This document shows, one piece after another, positions 36,280 through 45,840 of a DNA stretch of 64,000 nt. The notes under the pieces were generated by a model. That model was not told the origin of the DNA and did not search any database. It saw only the letters and a list, made by a program, of their open reading frames with translations. This stretch comes from Saccharicrinis sp963675435 (GTDB taxonomy: Bacteria > Bacteroidota > Bacteroidia > Bacteroidales > Marinilabiliaceae). Numbering within the stretch: position 1 is the stretch's first letter; each line of letters begins with the position of its first letter. The stretch lies in the NCBI GenBank assembly GCA_963675435.1, contig OY776216.1, forward strand, positions 4,960,001-5,024,000. The letters are read 5' to 3'. Made by a program: the position numbers and the translations under genes.

Positions 36280-37449
36280 TTAGTATTTAAATGTTCCAAA
36301 CTCACTGTTTATGGTAAGTTCTGTATTATCACTCGCTTCGCAGCGTCCTACAATTTGAGCATCGATATTAAATGACTTACTAATTTCAATTAATTCAGAT
36401 GCAATATCTTCAGGAACATACAATTCCATTCTATGCCCCATATTAAAAACCTTATACATCTCATCCCAAGCTGTTCCCGATTGCTCTTGAATGGTTTTAA
36501 ATAATGGAGGTACCGGAAACAAGTTATCTTTAATAACATGTAAGTTTTCTACAAAATGTAGCACTTTTGTTTGTGCACCACCCGAACAGTGAACCATTCC
36601 GTGAATTTGAGAACGGAATTTATCTAACATCTTTTTAATGACAGGTGCGTAAGTTCTGGTAGGAGAAAGCACTAATTTACCTGCATCAATATCAACTCCG
36701 TCAACAGCATCTGTCAATTTTAAACCTCCTGAATAAACTAGATCTGTAGGAACTGTAGGATCGAAACTTTCTGGATATTTTTGAGCCAGATAGTTAGCAA
36801 ATACATCATGACGGGCAGATGTTAAACCATTACTACCCATACCGCCATTATACTCTTTTTCGTATGTAGCTGTACCTGATGACGAAAGTCCAACAATCAC
36901 ATCTCCAGCCTGGATATTTTTATTATCAATTACATCAGAGCGCTTCATTCTACATGTTACTGTAGAATCAACAATGATGGTTCTAACTAAATCACCAACA
37001 TCAGCAGTTTCACCACCTGTTGAATAAATAGAAACTCCCATCTCTCTGATATCAGATAACAATTCTTCTGTACCATTAATAATAGCAGAAATCACTTCTC
37101 CAGGCACTAAATTCTTATTTCTTCCTATTGTTGATGAAACCAGAATATTATCTGTAGCACCCACACATAGCAAATCATCCAGATTCATAATTAAAGCATC
37201 CTGCGCAATACCTTTCCACACAGAAATATCTCCTGTTTCTTTCCAGTACAAATAAGCTAACGAAGACTTTGTACCAGCACCATCGGCGTGCATTATATTG
37301 CAGTATTCTTCATCTCCACAAAGAATATCCGGAATAATTTTACAAAAAGCTTTAGGATATAGTCCTTTATCGATGTTTTTTATGGCGTTGTGCACATCTT
37401 CTTTGGATGCAGAAACACCTCTTTGATTATACCTTGAATCTGAACTCAC
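36280..37449 (-). CDS. purM: Phosphoribosylformylglycinamidine cyclo-ligase
   Basis: Fifth step of de novo purine synthesis: closes FGAM to AIR with ATP. The 389-residue protein is the Bacteroidetes variant, longer than the E. coli enzyme. Motifs are YNQRGVSASKEDVHNAI, NIMHADGAGTKSSLA, LIMNLDDLLCVGA, STGGETADVGDLVRTI and IVGLSSSGTAT...GSNGLTSAR, then the C-terminal domain with MVHCSGGAQTKVLHF and FNMGHRMELYVP. A full promoter lies about 35 bp upstream, so purM leads the purM-prfA-pyrF cluster. Confidence 0.95.
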   Translation of the reverse strand: MSSDSRYNQRGVSASKEDVHNAIKNIDKGLYPKAFCKIIPDILCGDEEYCNIMHADGAGTKSSLAYLYWKETGDISVWKGIAQDALIMNLDDLLCVGATDNILVSSTIGRNKNLVPGEVISAIINGTEELLSDIREMGVSIYSTGGETADVGDLVRTIIVDSTVTCRMKRSDVIDNKNIQAGDVIVGLSSSGTATYEKEYNGGMGSNGLTSARHDVFANYLAQKYPESFDPTVPTDLVYSGGLKLTDAVDGVDIDAGKLVLSPTRTYAPVIKKMLDKFRSQIHGMVHCSGGAQTKVLHFVENLHVIKDNLFPVPPLFKTIQEQSGTAWDEMYKVFNMGHRMELYVPEDIASELIEISKSFNIDAQIVGRCEASDNTELTINSEFGTFKY

Positions 37450-37482
37450 GAAATAATTATTTTATTTATAATTTTCGGAGGA

Positions 37483-37512
37483 CAAAAGTAATACAATTTT
37501 GTCAGTTATCAA
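37483..37512 (-). promoter_or_regulatory. Promoter of purM-prfA-pyrF
   Basis: On the - strand: TTG (37510-37512), 19-nt spacer, TACTTTTG (37483-37490), a full Bacteroidetes consensus match. Confidence 0.78.
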
Positions 37513-37792
37513 TTAAGAGTTTAGGGTAATCATATATATTATAAAATGTAGTGTTTTTTATCACTCCTATTCCAAACTTATTATTGATTTTAATTCTACT
37601 GTGTGATGTTAATTACAAACACTAACAATTGATGAAATCCATGTTAATTCTATTGTCAGTTCTGATTATTAGGTAATGAACCTTCACTGTATGGCTCTAA
37701 GAACTCGGGTTATTAAATCTGGATACCTATTTATCTGCTCCTTAATGGAATCGTAACAGGTGTGGATATAAAACAAATATACTTTTATAAAC

Positions 37793-37854
37793 ATTCACAT
37801 ATCACTCACATCAGCCTCACTAATCAGTGAGGTTGATGTGAGTGATATGTGAAT
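37793..37854. repeat. 29-bp hairpin upstream of the IS4 element
   Basis: Arms 37793-37821 and 37826-37854 pair over 29 bp with one G/A difference (a G-U wobble in RNA) around the 4-nt loop AATC. It lies 30 bp outside the left IS end, is not followed by a T-run and has no counterpart on the right side of the IS. It may be a remnant of another mobile element, a replication-fork obstacle or a protein-binding site. The rest of 37513-37884 shows no gene. Confidence 0.7.
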
Positions 37855-37884
37855 GAGTAGTGAGTCAATAGTGAGAGACATTGC

Positions 37885-39188
37885 TGTCCCATTAAAATCT
37901 AACAAAGCTCTTTGAAATATTTGAAATATAGTTTATTACAGACGATTTTCAATTAAACGGATTTCAATTTACACTTTTGCTATTCATAAAGGAATTAGCA
38001 AATGCATAAGGATAAATACGTTTTCGCTCAATTAGTATCTTTCTTGGATAGGAATAAATTTAACTATATCGTTCGCAAGCACAAGGGTGATAAATATGTT
38101 AAGCATTTCACGTGTTGGAATCAATTACTGGCTCTGATGTTTGGTCAATTGTCAAATCGTGAAAGCCTGAGAGATTTGGTTGTGGCTCTAGATGCTCACC
38201 ATTCCAAATCATACCATTTGGGCTTAGGCAAGAATGTCTCAAAATCTTCTCTAGCTAGAGCAAATCAAGATAGAGACTTTCACATCTTTGAAGAGTATGC
38301 TTACTATCTGGTTGACGAAGCCCGGCAGAAACGTGTTTCTGACATCTTCAAATTAGATGGTAATGTTTACGCTTTTGATTCAACAACGATTGACTTATGC
38401 CTTTCTGTTTTCTGGTGGGCGAAGTTTCGCAAGACGAAGGGTGGAATCAAAGTGCATACATTATATGATGTAGAAACACAAATCCCAGCATTCTTTCATA
38501 TAACGGAAGCTTCAGTACACGACTCTACGGCAATGAAAGAGATTCCTTATGAGCCTGGATCTTATTACATATTTGATCGTGCATATAATCACTTTAAAAT
38601 GTTGTATAAGATTCATCAGATAGAAGCCTTCTTCGTTGTCAGAGCAAAGAAGAATCTTCAATATAAATCTATCAAATGGAAGCGCAGATTACCTAAAAAT
38701 GTACTTTCAGATTTAACAATTGAATTGGCTGGATTTTATCCAAAACAATACTATCCCAAACATCTTCGATTAGTCAGATATTGGGATGAAGAACAAAAGC
38801 GTGAACTAGTTTTCTTAACCAACGCAATGCATATTTCTGCACTTCTAGTTGCTAAACTTTACAAGAATCGTTGGCAAGTTGAGCTGTTCTTTAAATGGCT
38901 TAAGCAACATTTGAAAATAAAGAAATTCTGGGGAACTACTGAAAATGCTGTTCGGATCCAAATCTACGTAGCCATATGCACTTACTGCTTAGTTGCTATT
39001 GTTCAAAAAAACATGCAGCTTGACAGAAGTACTTATGAGGTTTTGCAAATCTTGAGTATATCTTTAACAGATAAAACTCAACTTAGAGACCTATTGGGTA
39101 AAACTAAATTTCAAAATGACAAAGAACGTTTTAGCCTTAATGAGCCAAATTTGTTTAATATTTAATAACGTCCAATTTTAATAGGACA
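37885..39188 (+). mobile_element. IS4-family insertion sequence, complete (1304 bp)
   Basis: Ends are inverted repeats: TGTCCCATTAAAAT on the left (from 37885) and TGTCCTATTAAAAT read inward from the right (from 39188), 13 of 14 matching. It carries one intact transposase. No direct target duplication was found at the ends (left flank ...ACATTGC, right flank CTAGTGA...), which suggests rearrangement after insertion. TAGTGAGT and GCTGTCCC occur outside both ends, so it may sit in older, related debris. Confidence 0.85.
38002..39165 (+). CDS. IS4-family transposase
   Basis: DDE transposase of 387 residues. The N-terminal DUF4372-type domain (FTCWNQLLALMFGQLSNRES) is followed by the catalytic core: first Asp in VYAFDSTTIDLC, second in YIFDRAYNHF, and the IS4 YREK signature in LYKNRWQVELFFKWLKQHLK (Y-x2-R-x3-E-x6-K). 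No frameshift or stop was found, so it is probably active. The ATG at 38002 gives the usual N-terminus. Confidence 0.93.
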   Translation: MHKDKYVFAQLVSFLDRNKFNYIVRKHKGDKYVKHFTCWNQLLALMFGQLSNRESLRDLVVALDAHHSKSYHLGLGKNVSKSSLARANQDRDFHIFEEYAYYLVDEARQKRVSDIFKLDGNVYAFDSTTIDLCLSVFWWAKFRKTKGGIKVHTLYDVETQIPAFFHITEASVHDSTAMKEIPYEPGSYYIFDRAYNHFKMLYKIHQIEAFFVVRAKKNLQYKSIKWKRRLPKNVLSDLTIELAGFYPKQYYPKHLRLVRYWDEEQKRELVFLTNAMHISALLVAKLYKNRWQVELFFKWLKQHLKIKKFWGTTENAVRIQIYVAICTYCLVAIVQKNMQLDRSTYEVLQILSISLTDKTQLRDLLGKTKFQNDKERFSLNEPNLFNI

Positions 39189-39315
39189 CTAGTGAGTGAG
39201 AGAATAGTGTTTAATAACCGTAGCTGTCCCGCAGACAATCCGAAGCACCCCCGAACAAGACTGCATTATATTACCATTAGAAAATATTGATATAACCTCC
39301 TCTTTTCAGTAATCT

Positions 39316-40866
39316 TTATTCACGTACTTTTATCAAAGGCTTTTGAAGTACAATATTATATTCAAAATCCTTGTCTTCGATTTCACCCGAAGTTGTAAAT
39401 TTCACTTTCTCGTTCAGATAACCTTTTGCCGCAACCAGAAATACATAATCGGTATTTGGTTTTAACTTCACTTTATAAGAACCGTCTTCCGGAATATTAA
39501 TTTTTAAAGTTGTTCCATCACTGCCAATTAATCTTACGTACGATTCCTGTACTACTTCATCATTTTTATTTTTGATGGTACCATTCAACATAAAATTCAA
39601 TTTAGGAAGAATAAAACTATATAAATTATCTATCCCTTTGGCACTTCCACGCGATGATGAAAAAATACCTTCTTCTTTTTTTCCTTTAAAGGTAATTCCA
39701 AAATCGTCAGCTTCACTATTGATTGGTTTTCCCATATTGGAAACCTGCCAACGACCTTCTTTATCGATAAAAGCCTTAAAAATATCGAGCCCGCCCAATC
39801 CTATTTGAGTATCAGAACTAAAATACAAACTACCATCATTTCTTACATAAGGAAACATTTCATCGCCAGGTGTATTGATAGCTGAACCTAAATTTTCGGG
39901 TTCGCCCCAACCTCCATCTGTTTTTGTCGTTTTCCAAATATCTTTACCTCCATAGCCACCTTCTCGGTCACTAACAAAATACAGAACGTCTCCTTCAGGT
40001 GATATGGCAGGATGAGCTACTATGGTACTATCTTCTCCAATTTTAACAACTTTGGGTTCACCCCATCTTCCTCCACTACGGGCACTGGTTACAATTTCGG
40101 CCCCCATTGGTTTGGTTTTATCATATTTACATCTAGTGTAGTACATCTGTTTTCCATCTGAACTTACATTAGGTGCTCCATCGTCAACCTGAGCGGCATT
40201 AATCGGTTCTTCAAAAGCTTCTGGTTCTGTCCAAACTCCTTTTGCATCTATTTTTGAAAAATATAAAGATGAAATACCCTGACCTGTTATTCTGTTTTTT
40301 CGCTTCTTTTTAGTTGCTGTTCGCATTGATGAAAAGACAACATAGTCGTATGAATCCCCAACAAAGGCTGGAGAAAAATCACTAAACTTGCTATTCAGTT
40401 TTTTCAATTTTGTGATTTGATATCTTTTGGGTTTCACATCCTTTTGTATCATCATACAAGAAGCCAACCCTCTTTGAGCTCTGATATCAGCAGGTACTTC
40501 TTCAAGGTAGGCTTCATATTCAGGAATGGCCTTCTCTAACTTCCCTGCCTTACGATAGCTTTCGGCCATATAAAAACGAGCTTGTCTTTCGGGGTATTTA
40601 TATCGTACTGCTTTTGAATAGGCAGATGCTGCTTTAGTAGGCTTATTTGTAATTCGGTAACATTCTCCCATATAATAAGAATACTCACCTTTTGTATATT
40701 TATTCTTTTCGCCCGAATAGGCACGCTTATATAATTCCGCAGCTCTGGTGTATTCGCCTATTTCAAATGATTTGTGTGCTAAAGAAACTCTTTTTTTACT
40801 TGCACATGAAACTAACGCAACACAGCTTACTATTATTAATATCTTATTGATGATACTATTTCTCAT
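39316..40866 (-). CDS. PorE-like TPR/PD40/CRD lipoprotein, OmpA domain apparently missing
   Basis: Predicted outer-membrane lipoprotein (516 residues from the ATG at 40866: KILIIVSCVALVSCASKK). An upstream start at 40899 would spoil the signal peptide. Domains in order: TPR repeats (~25-135), a PD40/WD40-like propeller (~160-415: FSPAFVGDSYDYVVFSSMR, HPAISPEGDVLYFVSDREGG, DEMFPYVRNDGSLYFSSD) and a carboxypeptidase-regulatory-like domain (~420-510: NGTIKNKNDEVVQESYVRL). This is the order of PorE of type IX secretion, which ends in a peptidoglycan-binding OmpA domain; here the protein stops at KPLIKVRE, 127 bp from the IS4 end. Truncation is inferred, not proven. Confidence 0.75.
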   Translation of the reverse strand: MRNSIINKILIIVSCVALVSCASKKRVSLAHKSFEIGEYTRAAELYKRAYSGEKNKYTKGEYSYYMGECYRITNKPTKAASAYSKAVRYKYPERQARFYMAESYRKAGKLEKAIPEYEAYLEEVPADIRAQRGLASCMMIQKDVKPKRYQITKLKKLNSKFSDFSPAFVGDSYDYVVFSSMRTATKKKRKNRITGQGISSLYFSKIDAKGVWTEPEAFEEPINAAQVDDGAPNVSSDGKQMYYTRCKYDKTKPMGAEIVTSARSGGRWGEPKVVKIGEDSTIVAHPAISPEGDVLYFVSDREGGYGGKDIWKTTKTDGGWGEPENLGSAINTPGDEMFPYVRNDGSLYFSSDTQIGLGGLDIFKAFIDKEGRWQVSNMGKPINSEADDFGITFKGKKEEGIFSSSRGSAKGIDNLYSFILPKLNFMLNGTIKNKNDEVVQESYVRLIGSDGTTLKINIPEDGSYKVKLKPNTDYVFLVAAKGYLNEKVKFTTSGEIEDKDFEYNIVLQKPLIKVRE

Positions 40867-41043
40867 ACTATTTTCCAAAATCAAATGTAAAAGTAACATT
40901 TATTAGCTTGGTACAAAAACGTTATATTTTAGAGAATATTTTGTTACACTCCAACAACAAAAGTAATTTTAATGCCTACACTCCCTCAATTTGATTTATA
41001 ACAGGTATAATATTTATTTACATCTCTAATAGAGGGGAATAGT

Positions 41044-41721
41044 ATGGAGTTTATTTTTATTATTTCTATTAGTATCGCCTCAATTTATTTCTCAGCAAAA
41101 GGCAAGGTCCCCTATAAAAGCAGCCCATATAGCTAGGTTAGATAGCATTAATTTCTTTTCTATTAATTACAAATATTTGGATGATGACTATAACATTATC
41201 ATCAACTTAGAAACAGATGAAAAGACTATCAAGAAATATAGATTTTATGCTGATAGGATAAAAGATTACCATGATTCCTTGGCTGTGGTAATGATGGCAG
41301 AATTCAATGATAATGATATAGCACATGTAGCTATACTACGCATCGGTTATACCATGCTAAGATTAGGTTATCAAATCTGGCAAACCCAAAAGAAGCAAAA
41401 GCATTTGCTATGAAATTTGGGATAAATCATCCATGGAAAATGAAAGAATTTTCAATAGATGAGAATAATAATGATCCTAAAATTCTAGCTTTTATAATGA
41501 TTTAAGAGCCAAAATACAAAAGATAACATCGAAGAGTTAAATAAGGATAAACTTTTAACAGCAGCTCTAGGATGCAATCATCAACACATTGCAGACTATA
41601 AAAAATGGTAGCTGAGCGCCGAAAACAAGGTGAGGCCTACAAAAGAGAACACGGGAATGTTGATCCTTCAAAAATAGGAGTTGACTGTGGTAAAGAAAAT
41701 TGCTGTCAACATAAAAATTAA
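41044..41721 (+). pseudogene. Decayed gene remnant with several frameshifts
   Basis: A run of coding-like segments in alternating frames: an initial ATG at 41044 (hydrophobic start), then a frame carrying HIARLDSIN ... ETDEKTIKKYRFYADRIKDY (to ~41413), then NLANPKEAKAFAMKFGINHP (41374-41505), then NIEELNKDKLLTAALGCNHQ (to ~41611), then VAERRKQGEAYKREHGNVDP ending in CGKENCCQHKN (stop 41719-41721). Joined, they would give about 220 residues of a secreted-looking hypothetical protein with a Cys-rich tail. At least four frame changes are needed, so it is non-functional. I do not recognise the family. Confidence 0.65.
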
Positions 41722-41733
41722 TGCTAATAAAAA

Positions 41734-41766
41734 ACGGAGTACTAAATCTTTGTATTAGTACTCCGT
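41734..41766 (-). terminator. Terminator of the PAS gene
   Basis: Perfect 12-bp stem ACGGAGTACTAA/TTAGTACTCCGT (41734-41745, 41755-41766) with an A-run on the left, i.e. a T-run on the - strand. Confidence 0.88.
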
Positions 41767-41823
41767 TGTTGCTAAAATCAACCTTACTCAAACAGATAGA
41801 TTCATATAAATTAGTTGTACCTA

Positions 41824-42902
41824 TTAGTTCCTGTTAACTTTAGCAAAACGTTCTCTTTTTTTACATAAAACATCCAACTCAATATCAACACAAAACATTT
41901 CTTTTTTTTCATTGAGTTTATTAATCATAATATGATTTGAATACACATGTACCGGTTTACCATTTTTTCCTTTTAAATATAGTTCGCCTGAAGGTATGGG
42001 TTCATTATTTTCATACCAATTAATAATCCCTGCAACAACATTATCTTTCATATCTTCCGGAATTATTAAATCTTCAAGTTTTTGACCGATTGCCTCCTCT
42101 TTTGTATAACCGTATAATAACTCACTTGCTCTATTCCAATAAATAACGCATCTTTCTTTATCATACCCTTGAACGGCAATATTTTTAATATCATTAAATA
42201 TTGAATGAAACCTATTATCACTTTCTTTCAGTTTTTTATCAATCTCCAAACTTTTAGTTATATCAGTAAAAAACACCAATGTATTGCCATCATCCAATTT
42301 AATGGCTTTTACTTTACAAAAACGTATTTCTTTTAACTGATTTAAGTAAGGTAAATCGGCAGATCCACTTCCCTCCTTATCCACTTTATCAAAAAGATCC
42401 ACCCCCATTTTTTTGCAAAATCAGGAATTAAATCCCAAAAAGTTAGCTTCTCTAATTCATGTCTGGAACACCCAAAAATATTACCCATCTCCGAATTTCC
42501 TTCATATATATTTTTATTGGGATAAAGCACCATTATTCCATAGGGGGAATTTTCAAGATAACTAATAAATTTATCATTATTCATTGATAAATCTTCATTC
42601 GCTTTTATTAGTTTTTGTTTATTTAAAAGCAACTCATTATTCACTTTTCTAAATGCACTATTCTTTTGTTTTTGATGTAGTAATCTACCTCCCTGTATAA
42701 CACCATATAAAAGGATAAATCCTATAAAAATTAAACGATGATACAATTCAACACTTGATATTTGAAAAAAAGCAATATCAGAATAACTTTTACCCTCTGA
42801 GAAAAATAAATAATCAATGATTGAATCTAAAAACCAAACCAGGATAGCATAAAGTATTGTGACAGAAAAGTACTTCATCTTTATAATAATATCATCTTTC
42901 AT
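41824..42902 (-). pseudogene. Membrane PAS-domain protein split by a frameshift in an A7 tract
   Basis: Two overlapping reading frames (42902-42342 and 42408-41824, - strand) are consecutive parts of one protein of about 359 residues. Part 1 has two TM segments (VTILYAILVWFLDSIIDYLF, LIFIGFILLYGVIQGG), a coiled linker and the first half of a PAS domain (SPYGIMVLYPNKNIYEGNSE). Part 2 resumes with GVDLFDKVDKEGSGSADLPY and a second PAS (NIAVQGYDKERCVIYWNRAS ... LYGYTKEEAIGQ). No kinase, GGDEF or other output domain is visible. The frames join at seven A on the coding strand (42408-42414); eight would restore the frame. It may be a pseudogene, phase-variable by slippage, or read by programmed frameshifting. 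Confidence 0.8.
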
Positions 42903-43068
42903 AATTCCAGATATTAGGTCTACTACAAAAACTCTATTTCTTATAAAAAATGGACTCTATATGAACCTTATTATATTCAATTTACGATTTTTTTTTGATT
43001 GAAAATAAATATTTTTCGAGTTTACACTTATCAATACACTGAGAATATCAAAATATTTGCACAAAAAA

Positions 43069-43096
43069 AAAGGCAACATAAAACTATGTTGCCTTT
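43069..43096 (-). terminator. Strong terminator with no clear gene
   Basis: Perfect 12-bp stem AAAGGCAACATA/TATGTTGCCTTT with AAAC loop and a run of A to the left, so it works on the - strand. The only upstream candidates on that strand are a weak TTG-started ORF of 61 codons (43170-43355) or a small RNA. Confidence 0.8.
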
Positions 43097-43474
43097 CTAT
43101 TTTAGCTCTCCTACCTAAATAATAAATATCATACAAACCCTACTTTTCATGCCCTTCAAGCGATATTTATTATTTTTTTATAACACCCAACAAATCATAA
43201 CTAAAAATTTTTAATAACCTTAAAACATCTAATGATGCATCTATAACTAACTCTAAATTCTTTTTTTGATGAATATACCCTATATTACGGTAAACATTCG
43301 TTTTTGTTTGACTAAAACACTTAACCACAACAACAAAACACCCTAATACTCTCAATTACTACCCTTTATACAAGTGTTAATAAATCATAAATTAGTGAAA
43401 CATGTAATTTATCAAGAAATCTATTGTAATTTATGGCCTAATTTATAATCATACCAATCAAAAATACATTTCGT
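43097..43474. other. Intergenic region, possible small RNA or small ORF on the - strand
   Basis: About 380 bp. A 61-codon - strand frame (43170-43355, TTG start, ending SYDLLGVIKK) precedes the strong terminator at 43069-43096. It has no recognisable domain or RBS, so a non-coding transcript is equally possible. The rest holds no visible feature beyond the upstream region of the + strand peptidase gene. Confidence 0.35.
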
Positions 43475-45646
43475 ATGAAACAACCTATTTTTCAATGGCT
43501 TATTTTAAGTCTCATTCTGTTTTCATGTACCAATACACAAAAGCAGTTGCAATTATTACCCACTAACCTACCTAATCCTCCTAAAGCAGAAAAGCAGGAT
43601 TCCTTATTAACTATTCATGATGACACAAGAGTTGACCCGTACTTTTGGATGCGTTTAACTGATGAGCAAAAGAATGCTTCGGAACCAGATGCACAAACTC
43701 AAAAGGTTTTAGATTATTTAAATGCAGAAAATAATTATACCGATTCTGTTATGAAGAACACGACTTCTCTACAAACAAAATTATTTGATGAGATTGTTGG
43801 GCGTATAAAAAAAGACGATGAATCTGTTCCATATTTTTCAAATGGATATTGGTACTATACCAAATACGAAAAAGATAATGAATACCCTGTTTTCTGTAGA
43901 AAAAAAGAAACTCTACAAAATGAAGAACAAGTTATTTTAAACGTTAATAAATTAGCTAAGGGGCATGAATATTATGCAGCAACAGGCTTAAGAATTAGCC
44001 AAGATAATAAAATATTGGCATTTGCTGAAGATACTGTTAGTAGAAGAGTATATACAATACGCTTCAAGAACCTTGAAACAGGTAAATATTATAATGATGA
44101 AATTCCTAACACCCAACCTGGGGGTGCCTGGGCTAATGACAATAAAACATTCTTTTATACTTCTAAAAATAAGGTTTCTTTATTGAGTGAAAAAATCTGG
44201 CGACATGAGCTTGGTTCAAAAACAACAAAAGATGTAATGGTTTATCACGAAAAAGATCCATCTTTTTACATAGGCGTATATAAATCTAAATCAGACAAGT
44301 ATATTATCATTTCTGAAGGAAGTACTTTAGTAAGTGATTACCAAATATTAAAGGCAAATAATCCTAAAGGAACCTTTAAACAATTTACTCCCAGAGGAAC
44401 TGACCACTTATATAACTTATACCATTACCAGGATAAATTTTATATTTTAACCAATAACAAAGCAAGGAACTTTAGGTTAATGGAAACACCTGAAGACAAA
44501 ACAGATATTAGCAATTGGAAAGAAGTAATACCACAACGTGGAGATGTATTATTGGAAGATATTGATATTTTTAGTGACTTCCTTGTGGTTACAGAAAGAA
44601 AAAATGCTTTAATACATTTACGCATTATCAATCAAAAAACTAAAGATGAACATTACTTAAACTTTGGTGAGCCGGTATACATTGCTTACACAACATCAAA
44701 CAACGATTTTAACACCACAAAGCTTAGATATGTATACAGTTCTATGACCACTCCTGTTTCTACAATTGATTACGACATGAATCAAAAAACAAAGGAAATA
44801 AAAAAAGTACAGGAAGTGGTTGGTGGGCATAATCCTTCAGATTACGTTACTGAACGCAAATGGGCAACCGCTACAGATGGAACTAAAATTCCTCTTTCGG
44901 TTGTTTATAAGAAAACAACACCGTTAAACGGTACAGCACCTTTGTTATTATATGCTTATGGTTCTTATGGTAATTCTATTGATCCCTGGTTCAGCTCAAC
45001 AAGATTAAGTTTGCTCGACAGAGGATTCATTTACGTTATTGCTCATATACGTGGCGGACAGGAAATGGGACGACAATGGTACGAAGACGGCAAAATGAAG
45101 AACAAAATAAACACATTTACGGATTATATTGATTGTAGTAAATTTTTAATCAATGAAAATTATACTTCACCAGAACATTTATATGCAATGGGTGGTAGTG
45201 CTGGAGGTTTACTAATGGGCGCAATTGTTAATATGGCTCCGGAATTATATAATGGGGTTATTGCAGCCGTTCCTTTTGTTGATGTAGTATCAACCATGCT
45301 TGATGAAACCATCCCTTTAACTACCAACGAATTTGATGAGTGGGGAAATCCTAAAGAAAAAGATGCCTATGATTATATGATGAAATACTCTCCATATGAT
45401 AATGTAAAGGCACATAACTATCCAAATATGTTGGTTACAACAGGTTTATTTGATTCTCAGGTACAATATTGGGAACCTGCTAAATGGGTGGCCAAATTAA
45501 GAGACCTAAAAACAGATGATAACCTACTTATGATGCACACAAACATGGAGGCAGGTCATGGTGGTGCTTCCGGGCGCTTTAAAAGATATAAAGAAACTGC
45601 ATTAGAATACAGCTTTATGTTTATGCTCGAAGGTATTTCAGAATAA
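43475..45646 (+). CDS. Oligopeptidase B-like S9 serine peptidase, lipoprotein
   Basis: Envelope prolyl-oligopeptidase-superfamily enzyme of 723 residues, closest in pattern to oligopeptidase B (protease II), which cleaves after Lys/Arg. The lipoprotein signal is LILSLILFSCTNTQ. A beta-propeller (residues ~90-420) precedes the hydrolase domain: LLLYAYGSYGNSIDPWFSST, nucleophile in AMGGSAGGLLMGAIVN, Asp in TTGLFDSQVQYWEP and His in MEAGHGGASGRFK. The OpdB-type region PFVDVVSTMLDETIPLTTNE is present. It is followed by a terminator and then the second MITE copy. Confidence 0.92.
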   Translation: MKQPIFQWLILSLILFSCTNTQKQLQLLPTNLPNPPKAEKQDSLLTIHDDTRVDPYFWMRLTDEQKNASEPDAQTQKVLDYLNAENNYTDSVMKNTTSLQTKLFDEIVGRIKKDDESVPYFSNGYWYYTKYEKDNEYPVFCRKKETLQNEEQVILNVNKLAKGHEYYAATGLRISQDNKILAFAEDTVSRRVYTIRFKNLETGKYYNDEIPNTQPGGAWANDNKTFFYTSKNKVSLLSEKIWRHELGSKTTKDVMVYHEKDPSFYIGVYKSKSDKYIIISEGSTLVSDYQILKANNPKGTFKQFTPRGTDHLYNLYHYQDKFYILTNNKARNFRLMETPEDKTDISNWKEVIPQRGDVLLEDIDIFSDFLVVTERKNALIHLRIINQKTKDEHYLNFGEPVYIAYTTSNNDFNTTKLRYVYSSMTTPVSTIDYDMNQKTKEIKKVQEVVGGHNPSDYVTERKWATATDGTKIPLSVVYKKTTPLNGTAPLLLYAYGSYGNSIDPWFSSTRLSLLDRGFIYVIAHIRGGQEMGRQWYEDGKMKNKINTFTDYIDCSKFLINENYTSPEHLYAMGGSAGGLLMGAIVNMAPELYNGVIAAVPFVDVVSTMLDETIPLTTNEFDEWGNPKEKDAYDYMMKYSPYDNVKAHNYPNMLVTTGLFDSQVQYWEPAKWVAKLRDLKTDDNLLMMHTNMEAGHGGASGRFKRYKETALEYSFMFMLEGISE

Positions 45647-45668
45647 TTACCTAAAATATTAAAATGAT

Positions 45669-45705
45669 AAGCCGGGTTAATCTATAATGGATTTCCGGCT
45701 TTTTT
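45669..45705 (+). terminator. Terminator of the oligopeptidase B-like gene
   Basis: Stem AAGCCGG/CCGGCTT (45669-45675, 45695-45701) with a T-run after it, 22 bp beyond the stop. Confidence 0.75.
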
Positions 45706-45840
45706 ATTTATGTTCTTCCCTTTTTACTAAAACAGTAATTCCTGCTTTCCCTGCAATACTTCATCGTATCCTACTATCAACCCTTCAAACATTAAAACCT
45801 GATCGGATAAAGCCTATTTGTTTATACTTTTTTGTTATAT

